Part shown: positions 38,567 to 48,696 of the stretch, piece after piece | Position numbering within the stretch: the first letter of the stretch is position 1 | How the letters are laid out: every line of letters begins with the position of its first letter | Assembly (NCBI GenBank): GCA_016704325.1 | Contig: JADJAG010000004.1 | Coordinates: 124,001 to 188,000, forward strand | Length of the DNA stretch: 64,000 nt | Direction of reading: 5' to 3' | Source of the DNA: Chitinophagaceae bacterium | GTDB taxonomy: Bacteria > Bacteroidota > Bacteroidia > Chitinophagales > UBA10324 | Program-made: the position numbers and the translations under genes | Notes under the pieces: model-generated | Databases searched by the model: none | Told to the model about the DNA's origin: nothing | The model's input: the letters and a program-made list of their open reading frames with translations, nothing else

Positions 38567-41500
38567 TCACCTTATAATTGAAACAGGCCTATTGATCACA
38601 TTTTCAGCGGTGATTATTTTCAACATATAAATGCCGGCAGCCATGCCGGAGTTTATGTCAATTGTTTTTTGAAGTTTCCCCTGATCAATCATTATTGTTT
38701 CCCTGTAGACAACCGTTCCTGATAAATTACTCAGACTTAGTAATGCCGTACCGGTGAAGCGTTCTTCCATTTCGAGATGCAGTGTGAAGTAGTCAGCAGC
38801 AGGATTTGGGAAAACAGTTACTAAAGGTGTTGTTAAGACATCAGCGTTAGCTGACTTGCATGCTTTTACGGTCTTTGATCCTGAAATTCCGTTGCATCCT
38901 TCTTGTGAAGTGGCAACATAATGATAGCTTCCGGCTGATGTGGCTGTATAAGAATATCCGGTAGCATCGGCTATAGCCAAATTGTCTTTGTACCATTGAT
39001 AAGAACAATTATTTAAAACTTTGGCATTAAGCAAAACGAATCCAGTAGTACAGATATTCAGCTGTCCAACAAAAGTGATTTTCGTGGAAAGAGCGGAATA
39101 GTTTGAAAGTTTTGTAGCCTCCGAAAGTTTTTCGCAGCCATTGGATTTCTGAATGAATACAGCGTAATTACCGGGGACAGCAGTTATATATTGACTGCTT
39201 GTTGCGCCGGGAATTTCCTGGCCATTGTTTAGCCATTGATGTGTTAATGAAGCTCCGCTGTTTGCCTGAAAAGTAACCGGCAATCCTTCACATAGTTTTA
39301 CTTTATCTGAAGGTGTTACAGTAGCAGCCGGCAAAGCGTTAATAAGAACAGTAGTGGCAGTAGAAACAACACTGCAGTTTCCGGCAGTAACTGATACAGT
39401 ATAGTCTGCAGCATCCAGCACCTCAAAGGATGAAGCCGTAGCTCCGATAATATTAATGCCATTTATTTGCCATTGGTAAGTTAATCCCGCGCCTGTATTC
39501 GCCTGCAATAAAAGGGCAGATCCTTTGCAGATGGTGAATGTGCCGGCAGGAACTATTTGCGCATTGACGGTATTCTCATCGACTTGCCCATTACAATTGT
39601 CATCAAAACCATTACAGGCTTCAATGCCGGAAGGTGAAATTGTAAAATCAACATCATTGCAATCGGAAGGATCAGTTACATATCCGTTTGGTACTATACA
39701 GCTTGAAACAAATGAATTGATATCACCAAATCCATCCCCATCAGCATCGGAATAAAAAATGGATTGCACACCTTCATCCACCTGGCTGTCACAGTTATCA
39801 TCGGTACTATTGCAGACTTCAATACTGAAAGGATGAATATGTAGATCGGCATCATTGCAATCGGTAGTATCTGAGAGGTATCCGTTAGCCGCAAAGCAGG
39901 AGAGCATTGCTGAACTCACATCACCAAATCCATCACCGTCGGCATCAGCATAAAAAATAGATTGCACACCTTCATCAACCTGGCTGTCACAGTTATCATC
40001 GGTACTATTGCAGACTTCAGTACTGAAAGGATGAATATGTATATCGGCATCATTGCAATCGGTAGTATCTGAAAGGTATCCGTTCGCCGCAAAGCAGGAG
40101 AGCGTTGTTGAACTCACATCACCAAAGCCATCACCGTCGGCATCAGCATAAAAAATGGATTGCACACCTTCATCCACCTGACCATTACAATTATCGTCAG
40201 TACCATTGCAGCTTTCAATTCCGGAAGGAGAGATTGTTATTTCATTATCATCGCAATCAGTGGTATCAGTTACATAACCTGTTTGTATGGCACAGGATGA
40301 AATAGCTGAATTAATATTTCCAAAACCATCGCCATCAGCATCAGCAAAGAAAACAAACTGCACTCCTTCATCAACCTGACCATTACAATTATCGTCAGTA
40401 CCATTGCAGATTTCAGTTCCGGAAGGAGAGATTGTTATTTCATTATCATCGCAATCAGTATCATCAGTTACATAACCTGTTTGCATGATACAAGATGAAA
40501 TAGCAGAGTTAATGTCTCCAAAACCATCTTCATCAGCATCAGCAAAAAAAACAAACTGCACTCCTTCATCAACCTCACCATTACAATTGTCGTCAGTACC
40601 ATTGCAGGTTTCAGTTCCGGAAGGAGAAATTGTTAGCTCATTATCATCACAATCTGTGGTATCTGATACATAACCCGTTTGTATGAAGCAGGATGAAATA
40701 GCTGAGTTAACATCTCCAAACCCATCCCCATCAATATCAGCAAAGAAAACAAACTGCACACCTTCGTCCACCGCTCCATCGCAATTATCGTCAGTACCAT
40801 TGCAGATTTCATTATTTAATGGAGAAATGGTTGCATCACCATCATTACAATCGGCAGCATTGAATACAAAGCCTTCAGGTGCCGGACAAGATATTACCGT
40901 TGAATCGGCATTGCCAAATCCATCAGCATCAGCATCGAAATAGAATATCGCGACTGCACCTTCATCAACCTGGCTATCGCAATTATCGTCGGTACCGTTG
41001 CAGGTTTCTGATTGGGAAGGATGAATATTCGGATTACTATCATTACAATCAGTAGTATCTGAAACAAAGCCTGACGTTTCGATACAGGCAGAAATGCTTG
41101 TATGCAGATTGCCATAACCATCACCATCACTATCTGCATAAAAAATGGATTGCAGTGCTTCATCAATACGGCCATCACAGTTATCATCCATATAGTTACA
41201 AACCTCAGCAATTAAGGGATGAATATTCATAGCGTTGTCATTACAATCCGTGGTATCCCCGACAAACCCATCAGGAGCATAACAGGAGAAAGCAAATTGG
41301 TTGCTTGTACCAAAACCATCATGATCCGCATCAGCATAAAAGACAGTCTGTACCCCTTCATCTGTTTTACCGTTGCAATCGTCGTCGCTGTAGTTGCATG
41401 TTTCCAGGGAACCGGGATGAATGAGCGGATTCGTATCATCACAATCTGAGTGGTCTTCAGCATAACCTGGAGGAATAGATGCAGCGATTATAGTCGCAGC

Positions 41501-43330
41501 AGGGTTTCCGTAACCATCAAAATCTCCATCTGTAAAGAACGTATCAGCCGGCAGATAACTCAAAGCAAGTGTTATCGTATCTTTAAATACCTTGATGTTG
41601 CGAATCGTAATCACGCCACCTGTATAGACCTGTGATCCGGATTGAATGGTATCCTGCCGGTGTATTACATTCCACCGGATGATTGAAACGGCAGGTGGAT
41701 TAAAGCGTTGCAACCGTTTTGGTGAGATATCAACGGTAGCAGAATCCGGATATACTGCTTCCTGATTGTAATGCGCCTTGAGGTTCCGGATAAAACATTG
41801 TGCATTCCAGCTAGCTTCCGTGTCTTCTATCTCATCACTCCAGTCCAGTGCACCATTTACCGTACCATAAGTTGCGCCACTGTTTTTGCTGCCATCACCA
41901 TAGTCTTCATTAAGGCTGCAATTGGAAAATGCAGGATAGGAAACATTTCTTCGGAACCGGAACAGGTCAAAATTAGCATCCGTCCAAAAGCCCAAACCAC
42001 CACCATGACTGCGGCTGTCCCAGAAGTAATAACCGCCTGTGGCATTTGCATTTATTGAATCGTAGTAAATGGTTTTTTCAGTCCAGCCGACAATAAAATC
42101 TTCTTTTCCATTGATGGCATACACAAATGGATAATTGCGGTTGGCAAACTGATTTGCCATCAAGGCACCATTAAGCATATCATAGGTTGGGTAACCTAAG
42201 CTGTTGGGCAGATTGGTGCTTACTTTACCTAGTAGTAGATCAATGCTATTCCTGTTTTTACCACCTGTATTCAGCGAACACATGGAATCTGCATCATTCT
42301 CAAATCCTACATTAAAACAAGGCACCGACAGTTTTACTGCAGCTATTTTTTCAGGATACATTTGAATGTAAGCGAAAGCACCACATGCACCCGATGAAGA
42401 TCCATCGAAATAGATACGGTTGGAGTCAATGTTGAGATATTCAATGGCCCAGTCAATCGTATGCTTATATAATTGCTGAAAGTAATTATGATTCACTCCT
42501 GATGCAGGAATCTCTTCATTCTTATAAAATAAATTGAAACCTGAATTTGATCCCCAATACTCCCCTGAAATGCCACTGGGCAGAATGGATTCAATATTCA
42601 AATTAACGGCGTTTGAAACAGTAGTGGCGATTTGAGCAAAGAAATCTGTTCCGCCTCCATGCCAGCGGACCAGTAATGGTTGATTACCCGTGTTCATATT
42701 CCTGTTCACCAAAAAATCAGATGCCAGCCATCCTGCTTCATTGATGGGAGGCTGATTGCTATTTATTTTAAAACTAAAGAAGTTGGTGTATATCTCAATT
42801 GGCCTGCCGCTAATGGTTACTGTCTGTTGAAATACCGGCAGGGGTTTGTTTACCCATTCTGCAACAGGTTGCATGTTTGTATTGATACCTGAAACAATAG
42901 TTGTATCCTCTGTATGATTGGTATAGACGGTAACGGCATAGTAATAATTTCCATCTGCCAGCGTAGTTGCTACAAACAATCCTGAAGTTGTTGCAAGAGG
43001 TGTGCCCGCTGAATCAATCCGCAGGTAATAATCCTGATTGTAATGAGCGGTTAGGTCTGCATCAATTGCACTCAACTGATGTGATTTTCCAAGGTATTCG
43101 CAGCCAGGTAATTGCCAACCATATGCTATGGGCGAAAGCGAGCGATAAACAAGGTAATAGTTTTCTTCCCCGGAAACATTTGTCCATGTAAGAAAAACCT
43201 GCCCGTCACGGTAAAATGCAGTCAGGCCGGAAATGGTATTTGCAAAAGACAAATTGGTGAGGAAAGTAAAACCTATGAATGCGCACTTGATTAAGAGTGA
43301 GGTAAAAGCTTTTTTTTGGGTTGTTTTCAT
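38567..43330 (-). CDS. 1587-residue T9SS-secreted protein: esterase-like domain, ten MopE-type acidic repeats, Ig-like repeats and type A tail
   Basis: Signal peptide MKTTQKKAFTSLLIKCAFIG... then a fibronectin-like start. An alpha/beta-hydrolase-type region contains YFDGSSSGACGAFAYIQMYP at about residue 308, with a putative nucleophile in GSSSG. Residues about 597-1253 are ten units of about 65 residues, each reading DADGDGFG ... DTTDCND ... ETCNGTDDNCDGxVDEG: the 'putative metal-binding motif' (MopE-like) with Asp-rich, calcium-loop-like and paired-cysteine character. Units 5-10 are very alike and units 8 and 9 differ in only a few residues, indicating recent duplication. Three Ig-like/PKD-like modules and the sorting tail (VTVFPNPAADYFTLHL ... 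AGIYMLKIITAEN) follow. Surface or secreted hydrolase with a metal-stabilised stalk is the likeliest reading. Confidence 0.88.
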   Translation of the reverse strand: MKTTQKKAFTSLLIKCAFIGFTFLTNLSFANTISGLTAFYRDGQVFLTWTNVSGEENYYLVYRSLSPIAYGWQLPGCEYLGKSHQLSAIDADLTAHYNQDYYLRIDSAGTPLATTSGLFVATTLADGNYYYAVTVYTNHTEDTTIVSGINTNMQPVAEWVNKPLPVFQQTVTISGRPIEIYTNFFSFKINSNQPPINEAGWLASDFLVNRNMNTGNQPLLVRWHGGGTDFFAQIATTVSNAVNLNIESILPSGISGEYWGSNSGFNLFYKNEEIPASGVNHNYFQQLYKHTIDWAIEYLNIDSNRIYFDGSSSGACGAFAYIQMYPEKIAAVKLSVPCFNVGFENDADSMCSLNTGGKNRNSIDLLLGKVSTNLPNSLGYPTYDMLNGALMANQFANRNYPFVYAINGKEDFIVGWTEKTIYYDSINANATGGYYFWDSRSHGGGLGFWTDANFDLFRFRRNVSYPAFSNCSLNEDYGDGSKNSGATYGTVNGALDWSDEIEDTEASWNAQCFIRNLKAHYNQEAVYPDSATVDISPKRLQRFNPPAVSIIRWNVIHRQDTIQSGSQVYTGGVITIRNIKVFKDTITLALSYLPADTFFTDGDFDGYGNPAATIIAASIPPGYAEDHSDCDDTNPLIHPGSLETCNYSDDDCNGKTDEGVQTVFYADADHDGFGTSNQFAFSCYAPDGFVGDTTDCNDNAMNIHPLIAEVCNYMDDNCDGRIDEALQSIFYADSDGDGYGNLHTSISACIETSGFVSDTTDCNDSNPNIHPSQSETCNGTDDNCDSQVDEGAVAIFYFDADADGFGNADSTVISCPAPEGFVFNAADCNDGDATISPLNNEICNGTDDNCDGAVDEGVQFVFFADIDGDGFGDVNSAISSCFIQTGYVSDTTDCDDNELTISPSGTETCNGTDDNCNGEVDEGVQFVFFADADEDGFGDINSAISSCIMQTGYVTDDTDCDDNEITISPSGTEICNGTDDNCNGQVDEGVQFVFFADADGDGFGNINSAISSCAIQTGYVTDTTDCDDNEITISPSGIESCNGTDDNCNGQVDEGVQSIFYADADGDGFGDVSSTTLSCFAANGYLSDTTDCNDADIHIHPFSTEVCNSTDDNCDSQVDEGVQSIFYADADGDGFGDVSSAMLSCFAANGYLSDTTDCNDADLHIHPFSIEVCNSTDDNCDSQVDEGVQSIFYSDADGDGFGDINSFVSSCIVPNGYVTDPSDCNDVDFTISPSGIEACNGFDDNCNGQVDENTVNAQIVPAGTFTICKGSALLLQANTGAGLTYQWQINGINIIGATASSFEVLDAADYTVSVTAGNCSVVSTATTVLINALPAATVTPSDKVKLCEGLPVTFQANSGASLTHQWLNNGQEIPGATSSQYITAVPGNYAVFIQKSNGCEKLSEATKLSNYSALSTKITFVGQLNICTTGFVLLNAKVLNNCSYQWYKDNLAIADATGYSYTATSAGSYHYVATSQEGCNGISGSKTVKACKSANADVLTTPLVTVFPNPAADYFTLHLEMEERFTGTALLSLSNLSGTVVYRETIMIDQGKLQKTIDINSGMAAGIYMLKIITAENVINRPVSIIR

Positions 43331-43739
43331 TCAGATTAAATCCTTCATTTTGAATGCTAAAAAACGGATTGGCAGGCTGCACTACCCGGAAAGGCAGCTG
43401 TTGAATTGCTGTTTTTACCCGCAATGAATCAGGGTAAATGCCGGCTGTCATTTCAGGTTAATGCTGCCGGATGATAACCCAAAATAGTTAATATTAATTA
43501 AGTAGCCATAAATATAGGCGTAGTGGTAAGAAAGCTGCAAGAAACATGAGAAAATTCATGGCCGGGGAAACCTGATTAATCCGCAATAGCTGCGGGAAAA
43601 TATTCATTGATTAACAGGGCTGTTATGCAAAATAAATAGGATTTGAATGAGCCTGCAATAGCGCATTGCATCCTATAACCCCGCACTTTAACGCAGGGCA
43701 TAGCATATAGCCAAATAATTATGCAAATAAATGTTGAAA
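43331..43739. other. Intergenic region, no feature recognised
   Basis: About 400 bases between the large T9SS gene and gdhA. No repeat of the families seen elsewhere, RNA gene or convincing promoter is recognised. A short minus-strand frame overlapping the 5' end of the T9SS gene is not supported. Confidence 0.5.
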
Positions 43740-45092
43740 CTATACCAACCCCTGCGCAAGCATCGCATCAGCTACTTTTACAAAACCGCCGATGTTGGCT
43801 CCTTTCACATAATTGATAGTATCTCCGTCTTTTCCATACTTCACACAGGTGTCATGAATATCACTCATGATCTCATGTAACCGTTTATCAACCTGCTCAC
43901 GGGTCCATGACATGCGCTGTGAATTCTGACTCATCTCCAGTCCTGAAACAGCCACGCCACCGGCATTGGAAGCTTTTCCCGGTGCGTACAGAATTCCTTT
44001 TTTAATAAACCACGTTACGGCCTCATTAGTGCAAGGCATATTGGCCCCCTCAGCCACAGCGATACAACCATTACGGGTCAATTTTTTTGCATCTTCAAAA
44101 TTCAATTCATTTTGAGTGGCACTCGGTAAGGCCACATCGCACTTTACACCCCAGGGAGTTTTGCGGGGAACAAATTCAACTCCATATTTCTCAGCATACT
44201 CTTTAATGCGTCCGCGTTTTTCATTTTTCAGCCACATCACATACTCGAGCTTTTCTGTTGTAATACCTTTTTCATCGTAAATGTATCCTTCCGAATCAGA
44301 AAGTGTCACCACTTTACCACCCAGCTGTATTACTTTTTCTGCCGCATACTGTGCTACGTTACCTGATCCACTGATCACTACTCTTTTACCTTTCATATTC
44401 ATCTTCCGTGTTGCCAGCATCTCCTGTGTAAAATAGACACAGCCATAACCGGTTGCTTCCGGCCTGATCAGGCTACCACCGGAATCAATAGATTTTCCGG
44501 TGAGCACACCGGTAAATTTGTTGCGCAGGCGTTTGTACTGACCATATAAATAGCCAACCTCACGACCGCCAACGCCAATATCCCCTGCGGGAACGTCTGT
44601 ATCAGCGCCGATATGACGGTAGAGTTCCGTCATAAAGCTCTGGCAGAAACGCATTACTTCATTGTCTGACTTTCCTTTCGGATCAAAATCACTGCCACCC
44701 TTGCCACCGCCCATCGGTAAACCGGTGAGTGAATTTTTAAAGACCTGCTCAAATGCAAGAAACTTTAATATGCCAAGATAGACTGTCGGGTGAAACCTCA
44801 ATCCGCCTTTATAAGGGCCTATTGCATTGTTCATTTGTATCCGGAAACCACGGTTGATCTGGTACTCGCCTTTATCATCAATCCAGGTAACCCGGAACAT
44901 AATCACCCGGTCCGGTTCTGCGATCCGTTCCAGGATTTTTGCAGTCTTATATTTTGGGTGCTCGTCTATAAATGGAAGTAATGATTCAGCGACTTCTGTA
45001 ACTGCCTGATGAAATTCCGGTTCATACGGATTTTTCTTTTTGATCCGTTTCATGAAATCAGTAACCTGGTCCGCTAATTTTGGTTTGGCCAT
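43740..45092 (-). CDS. gdhA: Glutamate dehydrogenase, hexameric (GdhA type)
   Basis: A 450-residue enzyme, the length of bacterial hexameric glutamate dehydrogenases. The glutamate site is in GPYKGGLRFHP and the catalytic Lys in LPMGGGKGGSDFDPKGKSD; VPAGDIGVGGREVGYLYGQY and the Rossmann segment RVVISGSGNVAQYAAEK are intact. It interconverts 2-oxoglutarate plus ammonia and glutamate in the cytoplasm; the type suggests the NADP-linked biosynthetic form. Monocistronic. Confidence 0.96.
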   Translation of the reverse strand: MAKPKLADQVTDFMKRIKKKNPYEPEFHQAVTEVAESLLPFIDEHPKYKTAKILERIAEPDRVIMFRVTWIDDKGEYQINRGFRIQMNNAIGPYKGGLRFHPTVYLGILKFLAFEQVFKNSLTGLPMGGGKGGSDFDPKGKSDNEVMRFCQSFMTELYRHIGADTDVPAGDIGVGGREVGYLYGQYKRLRNKFTGVLTGKSIDSGGSLIRPEATGYGCVYFTQEMLATRKMNMKGKRVVISGSGNVAQYAAEKVIQLGGKVVTLSDSEGYIYDEKGITTEKLEYVMWLKNEKRGRIKEYAEKYGVEFVPRKTPWGVKCDVALPSATQNELNFEDAKKLTRNGCIAVAEGANMPCTNEAVTWFIKKGILYAPGKASNAGGVAVSGLEMSQNSQRMSWTREQVDKRLHEIMSDIHDTCVKYGKDGDTINYVKGANIGGFVKVADAMLAQGLV

Positions 45093-45325
45093 AAAGATTG
45101 CTTTAGATTGAGTGAAAATGGTAGCGTTATTTCCTGCAGGAACGATGGAAAGTAAACAGCGAATTTTTTCATGGAAGGAAATGCAATTGAGGTGGCATCA
45201 TCTTGCAATTCTGTATCAATGATAGAAATATTTTTTTAAATAAAAACCATACATCATTAAATATCAAAAACCGGGAGAAGCCGATACAACTGAATACCCC
45301 GGACAAGCAAGGAGTATTTTGAAGC

Positions 45326-45890
45326 GGGTGTATGACAAATTGCATTTCTCAGCGATAAAAAAATATACAAGCGCGAAGACGCCAAGACGCTAAAATAACG
45401 TGGCCTATTGATCCTTTGTGATTTTCTTCGCGACTTCGCGTCTTGGCGCTAAAAAAAGCAAGGCGCTAAGGTAAACGTTACAGCATTAAGTGCAATTTGT
45501 CATACACCCCTTACCCGCACTCCAACAGAAGGATTGCATTTCTCAGCGATAAAATAATACAAGCGCGAAGACGCCAAGACGCCAAAAAACGTAGCATATT
45601 GATCCTTTGTGATTTTCTTCACGACTTCGCGTCTTGGCGCTAAAAAAGCAAGGCGCTAAGGTAAACGCTACAGCATTAAGTGCACTTTGTCATACACCCT
45701 TTACCCGCACTCCAACAGGAGGATTGCATTTCTCAGCGATAAAATAATACAAGCGCGAAGACGCCAAGACGCTAAAAAAACGCAGCATAGTGATCCTTTG
45801 TGATTTTCTTCGCGACTTCGCGTCTTGGCGCTAAAAAAGCAAGGCGCTAAGGTAAACGCTACAGCATTAAGTGCAATTTGTCATACACCC
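45326..45890. repeat. Triplicated GGGTGTAT inverted-repeat element with REP-like interior
   Basis: Three tandem units (period about 194 and 190 bp), each running from TGCATTTCTCAGCG through the palindromic pair GCGCGAAGACGCCAAGACGC / CGACTTCGCGTCTTGGCGC to TTTGTCATACACCC. The outermost ends are GGGTGTATGACAAATTG at 45326 and CAATTTGTCATACACCC ending at 45890. The whole array is flanked by the 9-bp direct repeat TTTTGAAGC (45317-45325 and 45891-45899). Spacers between units read TTACCCGCACTCCAACAG. This suggests one insertion followed by tandem amplification. Confidence 0.82.
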
Positions 45891-46073
45891 TTTTGAAGCA
45901 GCATAAATAGCTTTCAATAATATTTTTGTTACTGTTAGCAGCCCTTAGAAAAACTGCTACGAAGGTTCAAAGAATGACAACAGTACAATGTAAATTATAC
46001 AAAGCATAACGCCTTCATACCATAAATCAGATTAGAAAAGAACTGCAAAACCCCAGGTTAAGGAACAATAACT

Positions 46074-46258
46074 GAGTGTACAACAAATTGGATATAGATT
46101 ATTGTGTGTTGAATTTGAGTATTAATTATTAAGTATTTGAGTAAAGTAGCGTAGTGATTACAGAATAGTAAGTGATCGGCTTCGCCTCAGCAATTTAACC
46201 ATTTAACCATTTAACACACCAACATTGCTTGACAAGATGAACGAATTCTCGCACACCC
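46074..46258 (+). repeat. GGGTGTAC-type element G with perfect 8-bp target duplication
   Basis: A 185-bp element: left end GAGTGTACAACAAATTGG, right end GAATTCTCGCACACCC. The flanks are CAATAACT at 46066-46073 and again at 46259-46266, a perfect 8-bp duplication. Interior is the A/C type (GTGATCGGCTTCGCC, octad units). Confidence 0.85.
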
Positions 46259-46302
46259 CAATAACTTCATCCTTTTATAAAGGAAGTTATATTTCGCAGC
46301 TT

Positions 46303-47472
46303 TCAGGAAAAATAATCCCGCATCTTTTCAAAGAAATTCTTTTCATTCTTACCGGGATTCGGCTTGAAGTTATGCGAGTCCCGCATTTTCTCAAGGTGGT
46401 TACGTTCGTCTGCCGATACTTCTTTGGGTACCCACACATTCACATGAATCAACTGATCACCATTGCCATATGCATTTACATTGGGCAGGCCTTTTCCTTT
46501 GAGACGGAAAATTTCACCTGCCTGCGTGCCGGGTTTTATTTTAATACGTGCTTTACCATCAATCGTGGGCACTTCCACACTGGTGCCAAGAGCAGCGTCA
46601 GGAAATGATACGTATAGTTCATAGGCTACATTGTTGCCATCTCTTTTCAACTCGCCATGTTCTTCTTCTTCAATTGCGATAATCAGGTCGCCCGGCATAC
46701 CACCACGCTCCCCTGCATTTCCCTTGCCGCTCATGGAAAGCTGCATCCCTTCCGCAACACCTGCCGGAATATCTACATTGATGGTTTCTTCGCTGTACAT
46801 CCTTCCTTCACCATGACAGGTAGTGCACTTTGCAGTAATCACCTGGCCTTCGCCGTTACAGGTCGGACAGGTTGATGTGGTGGCCATCTGACCAAGAATG
46901 GTATTCTGAACCCTCCTGATTACACCACTTCCTTTGCAGGTACTGCAGCTATTGAAAGAACTCTTGTCTTTTGCGCCGCTGCCGCTGCAGGTCTGACAGG
47001 CAACATACTTTTTAACCTTAAGCGTTTTATGAGCGCCTTTGGCAATTTCCTGCAGGTTCAACGGCACTTTAATGCGCAGGTTGCCACCTCTAACTCCGCG
47101 TGAACGCTCGCGTGAAGTTCTGCCCCCGCCAAAGAAAGTTTCAAAAGGGCTGCCTCCCATATCATTGAATATATCTCCGAAATTGCTGAAGATATCTTCC
47201 ATCCGCATACCACCGCCACCTGCATTACTATAACCACCATTGCCACCAACGCCGGCATGGCCAAACTGATCGTAACGTTTTTTCTTATCGTTGTCACTCA
47301 GCACTTCATACGCTTCCGCTGCTTCCTTAAATTTATCTTCCGCCGCTTTGTCGTTCGGATTTCTGTCAGGATGAAACTGCATGGCCACCTTGCGGTAGGC
47401 CTTTTTTATTTCATCGGCAGTAGCGGTTTTACCTACGCCAAGCACTTCATAATAATCTCTCTTTGCTGCCAT
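46303..47472 (-). CDS. dnaJ: Chaperone DnaJ
   Basis: A 389-residue full-length type I Hsp40. The J domain has the HPD tripeptide (VAMQFHPDRNPNDK), a glycine-rich linker follows (GGNGGYSNAGGGGMR), and all four zinc-binding repeats are present: CQTCSGSG, CSTCKGSG, CPTCNGEG and CTTCHGEG. It stimulates DnaK ATPase and delivers unfolded substrates. The gene lies 97 bases downstream of grpE, so they probably form an operon without dnaK. Confidence 0.97.
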   Translation of the reverse strand: MAAKRDYYEVLGVGKTATADEIKKAYRKVAMQFHPDRNPNDKAAEDKFKEAAEAYEVLSDNDKKKRYDQFGHAGVGGNGGYSNAGGGGMRMEDIFSNFGDIFNDMGGSPFETFFGGGRTSRERSRGVRGGNLRIKVPLNLQEIAKGAHKTLKVKKYVACQTCSGSGAKDKSSFNSCSTCKGSGVIRRVQNTILGQMATTSTCPTCNGEGQVITAKCTTCHGEGRMYSEETINVDIPAGVAEGMQLSMSGKGNAGERGGMPGDLIIAIEEEEHGELKRDGNNVAYELYVSFPDAALGTSVEVPTIDGKARIKIKPGTQAGEIFRLKGKGLPNVNAYGNGDQLIHVNVWVPKEVSADERNHLEKMRDSHNFKPNPGKNEKNFFEKMRDYFS

Positions 47473-47569
47473 CTAATTTTATTAAGTATTCAGAACAGGC
47501 GCATCATGCGGAGCTGTACGATTTACAATTTTTATGAACGGGTGTGAACTGATCACCTTCCGTTATTTT

Positions 47570-48256
47570 TCATTTACCAACCACCACTTTTGCATGCCGG
47601 ATGATTTTGTCGTGGAGGTAATATCCGCTTTCAATTTCATCTACCACCTTCCCGCTCAATTGTTGATCCGGTGCCGGTATCTCTGCAATGGCTTCGTGTA
47701 ATTCAGGATTAAAAGTTTCACCCAGTGATTTCATCTGCTTAAGCCCTCTTGACTCGAGTACAGCATTCATTTTCTGCTGAATCAGTTTCACCCCTTCCTG
47801 TAAGCCGGACAGGTCATTGGAGGTCTCCATTTGCTTCATTGCCCGCGAGAAATCATCTATAACCGGAATCAGGGCATTAATAATCTCAATTCCGGCAGTT
47901 TTAGCTACCTCAATTCGTTCTTTCTGTGTTCTCTTTTTGTAATTGTCAAACTCGGCATACAACCGAAGAAATTTATCATTCAATTCTTCCGCTTTATGCT
48001 TCAGTTCGGCATTCTCTTTCTTTAACTTATCCTTTTTAGAAAGACCCAGTTTACTGAGCAGGTCATTGCCTTCCGCTAAATCCTGGCCGTCATGCTGGTC
48101 TTCATTTGTGACCTGTTCAGAGGTATTTTTTTCTATATTTTGGAGCAAATCATCAGCGGAATGGCTGACTTTTTCCTGTTCCTGCTGATCATCAGTTCCT
48201 GCTTTATTTTCTTTCATAGCTTCATTAAAAGTGTAGTTGGGCCCATTGTTTTCCAT
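47570..48256 (-). CDS. grpE: Nucleotide exchange factor GrpE
   Basis: About 228 residues from the ATG at 48254-48256 (MENNGPNYTFNEAM); an in-frame ATG nine codons upstream would add a basic stretch unlike the family. The long acidic N-terminus leads to the coiled coil (LKKENAELKHKAEELNDKFL) and the conserved beta domain with NYKKRTQKERIEVAK, FNPELHEAIAEIP and GYYLHDKIIRHAKVVVGK. It releases ADP from DnaK. A TACTTTTG element lies about 92 bases upstream. Confidence 0.94.
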   Translation of the reverse strand: MENNGPNYTFNEAMKENKAGTDDQQEQEKVSHSADDLLQNIEKNTSEQVTNEDQHDGQDLAEGNDLLSKLGLSKKDKLKKENAELKHKAEELNDKFLRLYAEFDNYKKRTQKERIEVAKTAGIEIINALIPVIDDFSRAMKQMETSNDLSGLQEGVKLIQQKMNAVLESRGLKQMKSLGETFNPELHEAIAEIPAPDQQLSGKVVDEIESGYYLHDKIIRHAKVVVGK

Positions 48257-48347
48257 TCTGATAGTCGATTTGAACCGAAACATTGAGCAAATGCTTTGCC
48301 ATCAAAGGGTTTCGGTCAATCTGTCACCGGGAATTGAAAAATCGGGG

Positions 48348-48355
48348 CAAAAGTA
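48348..48355 (-). promoter_or_regulatory. Candidate -7 promoter element (TACTTTTG) for grpE-dnaJ
   Basis: Perfect TAnnTTTG octamer on the minus strand about 92 bases upstream of the grpE ATG. No clear -33 TTG at standard spacing. Confidence 0.35.
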
Positions 48356-48392
48356 GCTCAATTTGGAGAAAGTAGACTGAATGGCTTTTCGA

Positions 48393-48688
48393 GGGGTGCA
48401 AACCAAATTGTCGCGCAAGTACTGTTTAACTATTTAGTAATAGTGAACCGTATCTAACAAAGAGATTATGTTTCAATTGGATTGATTGTCTCGCAAAGCC
48501 CGCAAAGAAAAAATTACTTAATCCAGCTCTGCGAGCTTTGCGTCCTTTGCGTGCTGGCTTTAGAAGGCTATTTTTAGGATAATGTCATGAGCAGCAACAA
48601 TTCCATCTAACGGACAACAGGAGGGTGGAAAAGGCCGGAGTAGGGAGATGTCTTTAAAGGTCCTTACCCCATCAATTGGTATGCACCC
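48393..48688. repeat. GGGGTGCA inverted-repeat element K
   Basis: A 296-bp element with diverged termini GGGGTGCAAACCAAATTG and CAATTGGTATGCACCC. It is flanked by the direct repeat CTTTTCGA (48385-48392 and 48689-48696; nine bases if the next G is counted). The interior contains the palindromic pair CGCAAAGCCCGCAAAG / CTTTGCGTCCTTTGCG. Same end pattern as the 18.9-kb and 45.3-kb elements but another interior. Confidence 0.75.
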
Positions 48689-48696
48689 CTTTTCGA

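Noticed and set aside
43206..43451. Minus-strand frame overlapping the start of the 1587-residue T9SS gene
   Set aside because: The T9SS gene has a clear signal peptide start; the overlapping frame runs into it in another register with no recognisable domain.
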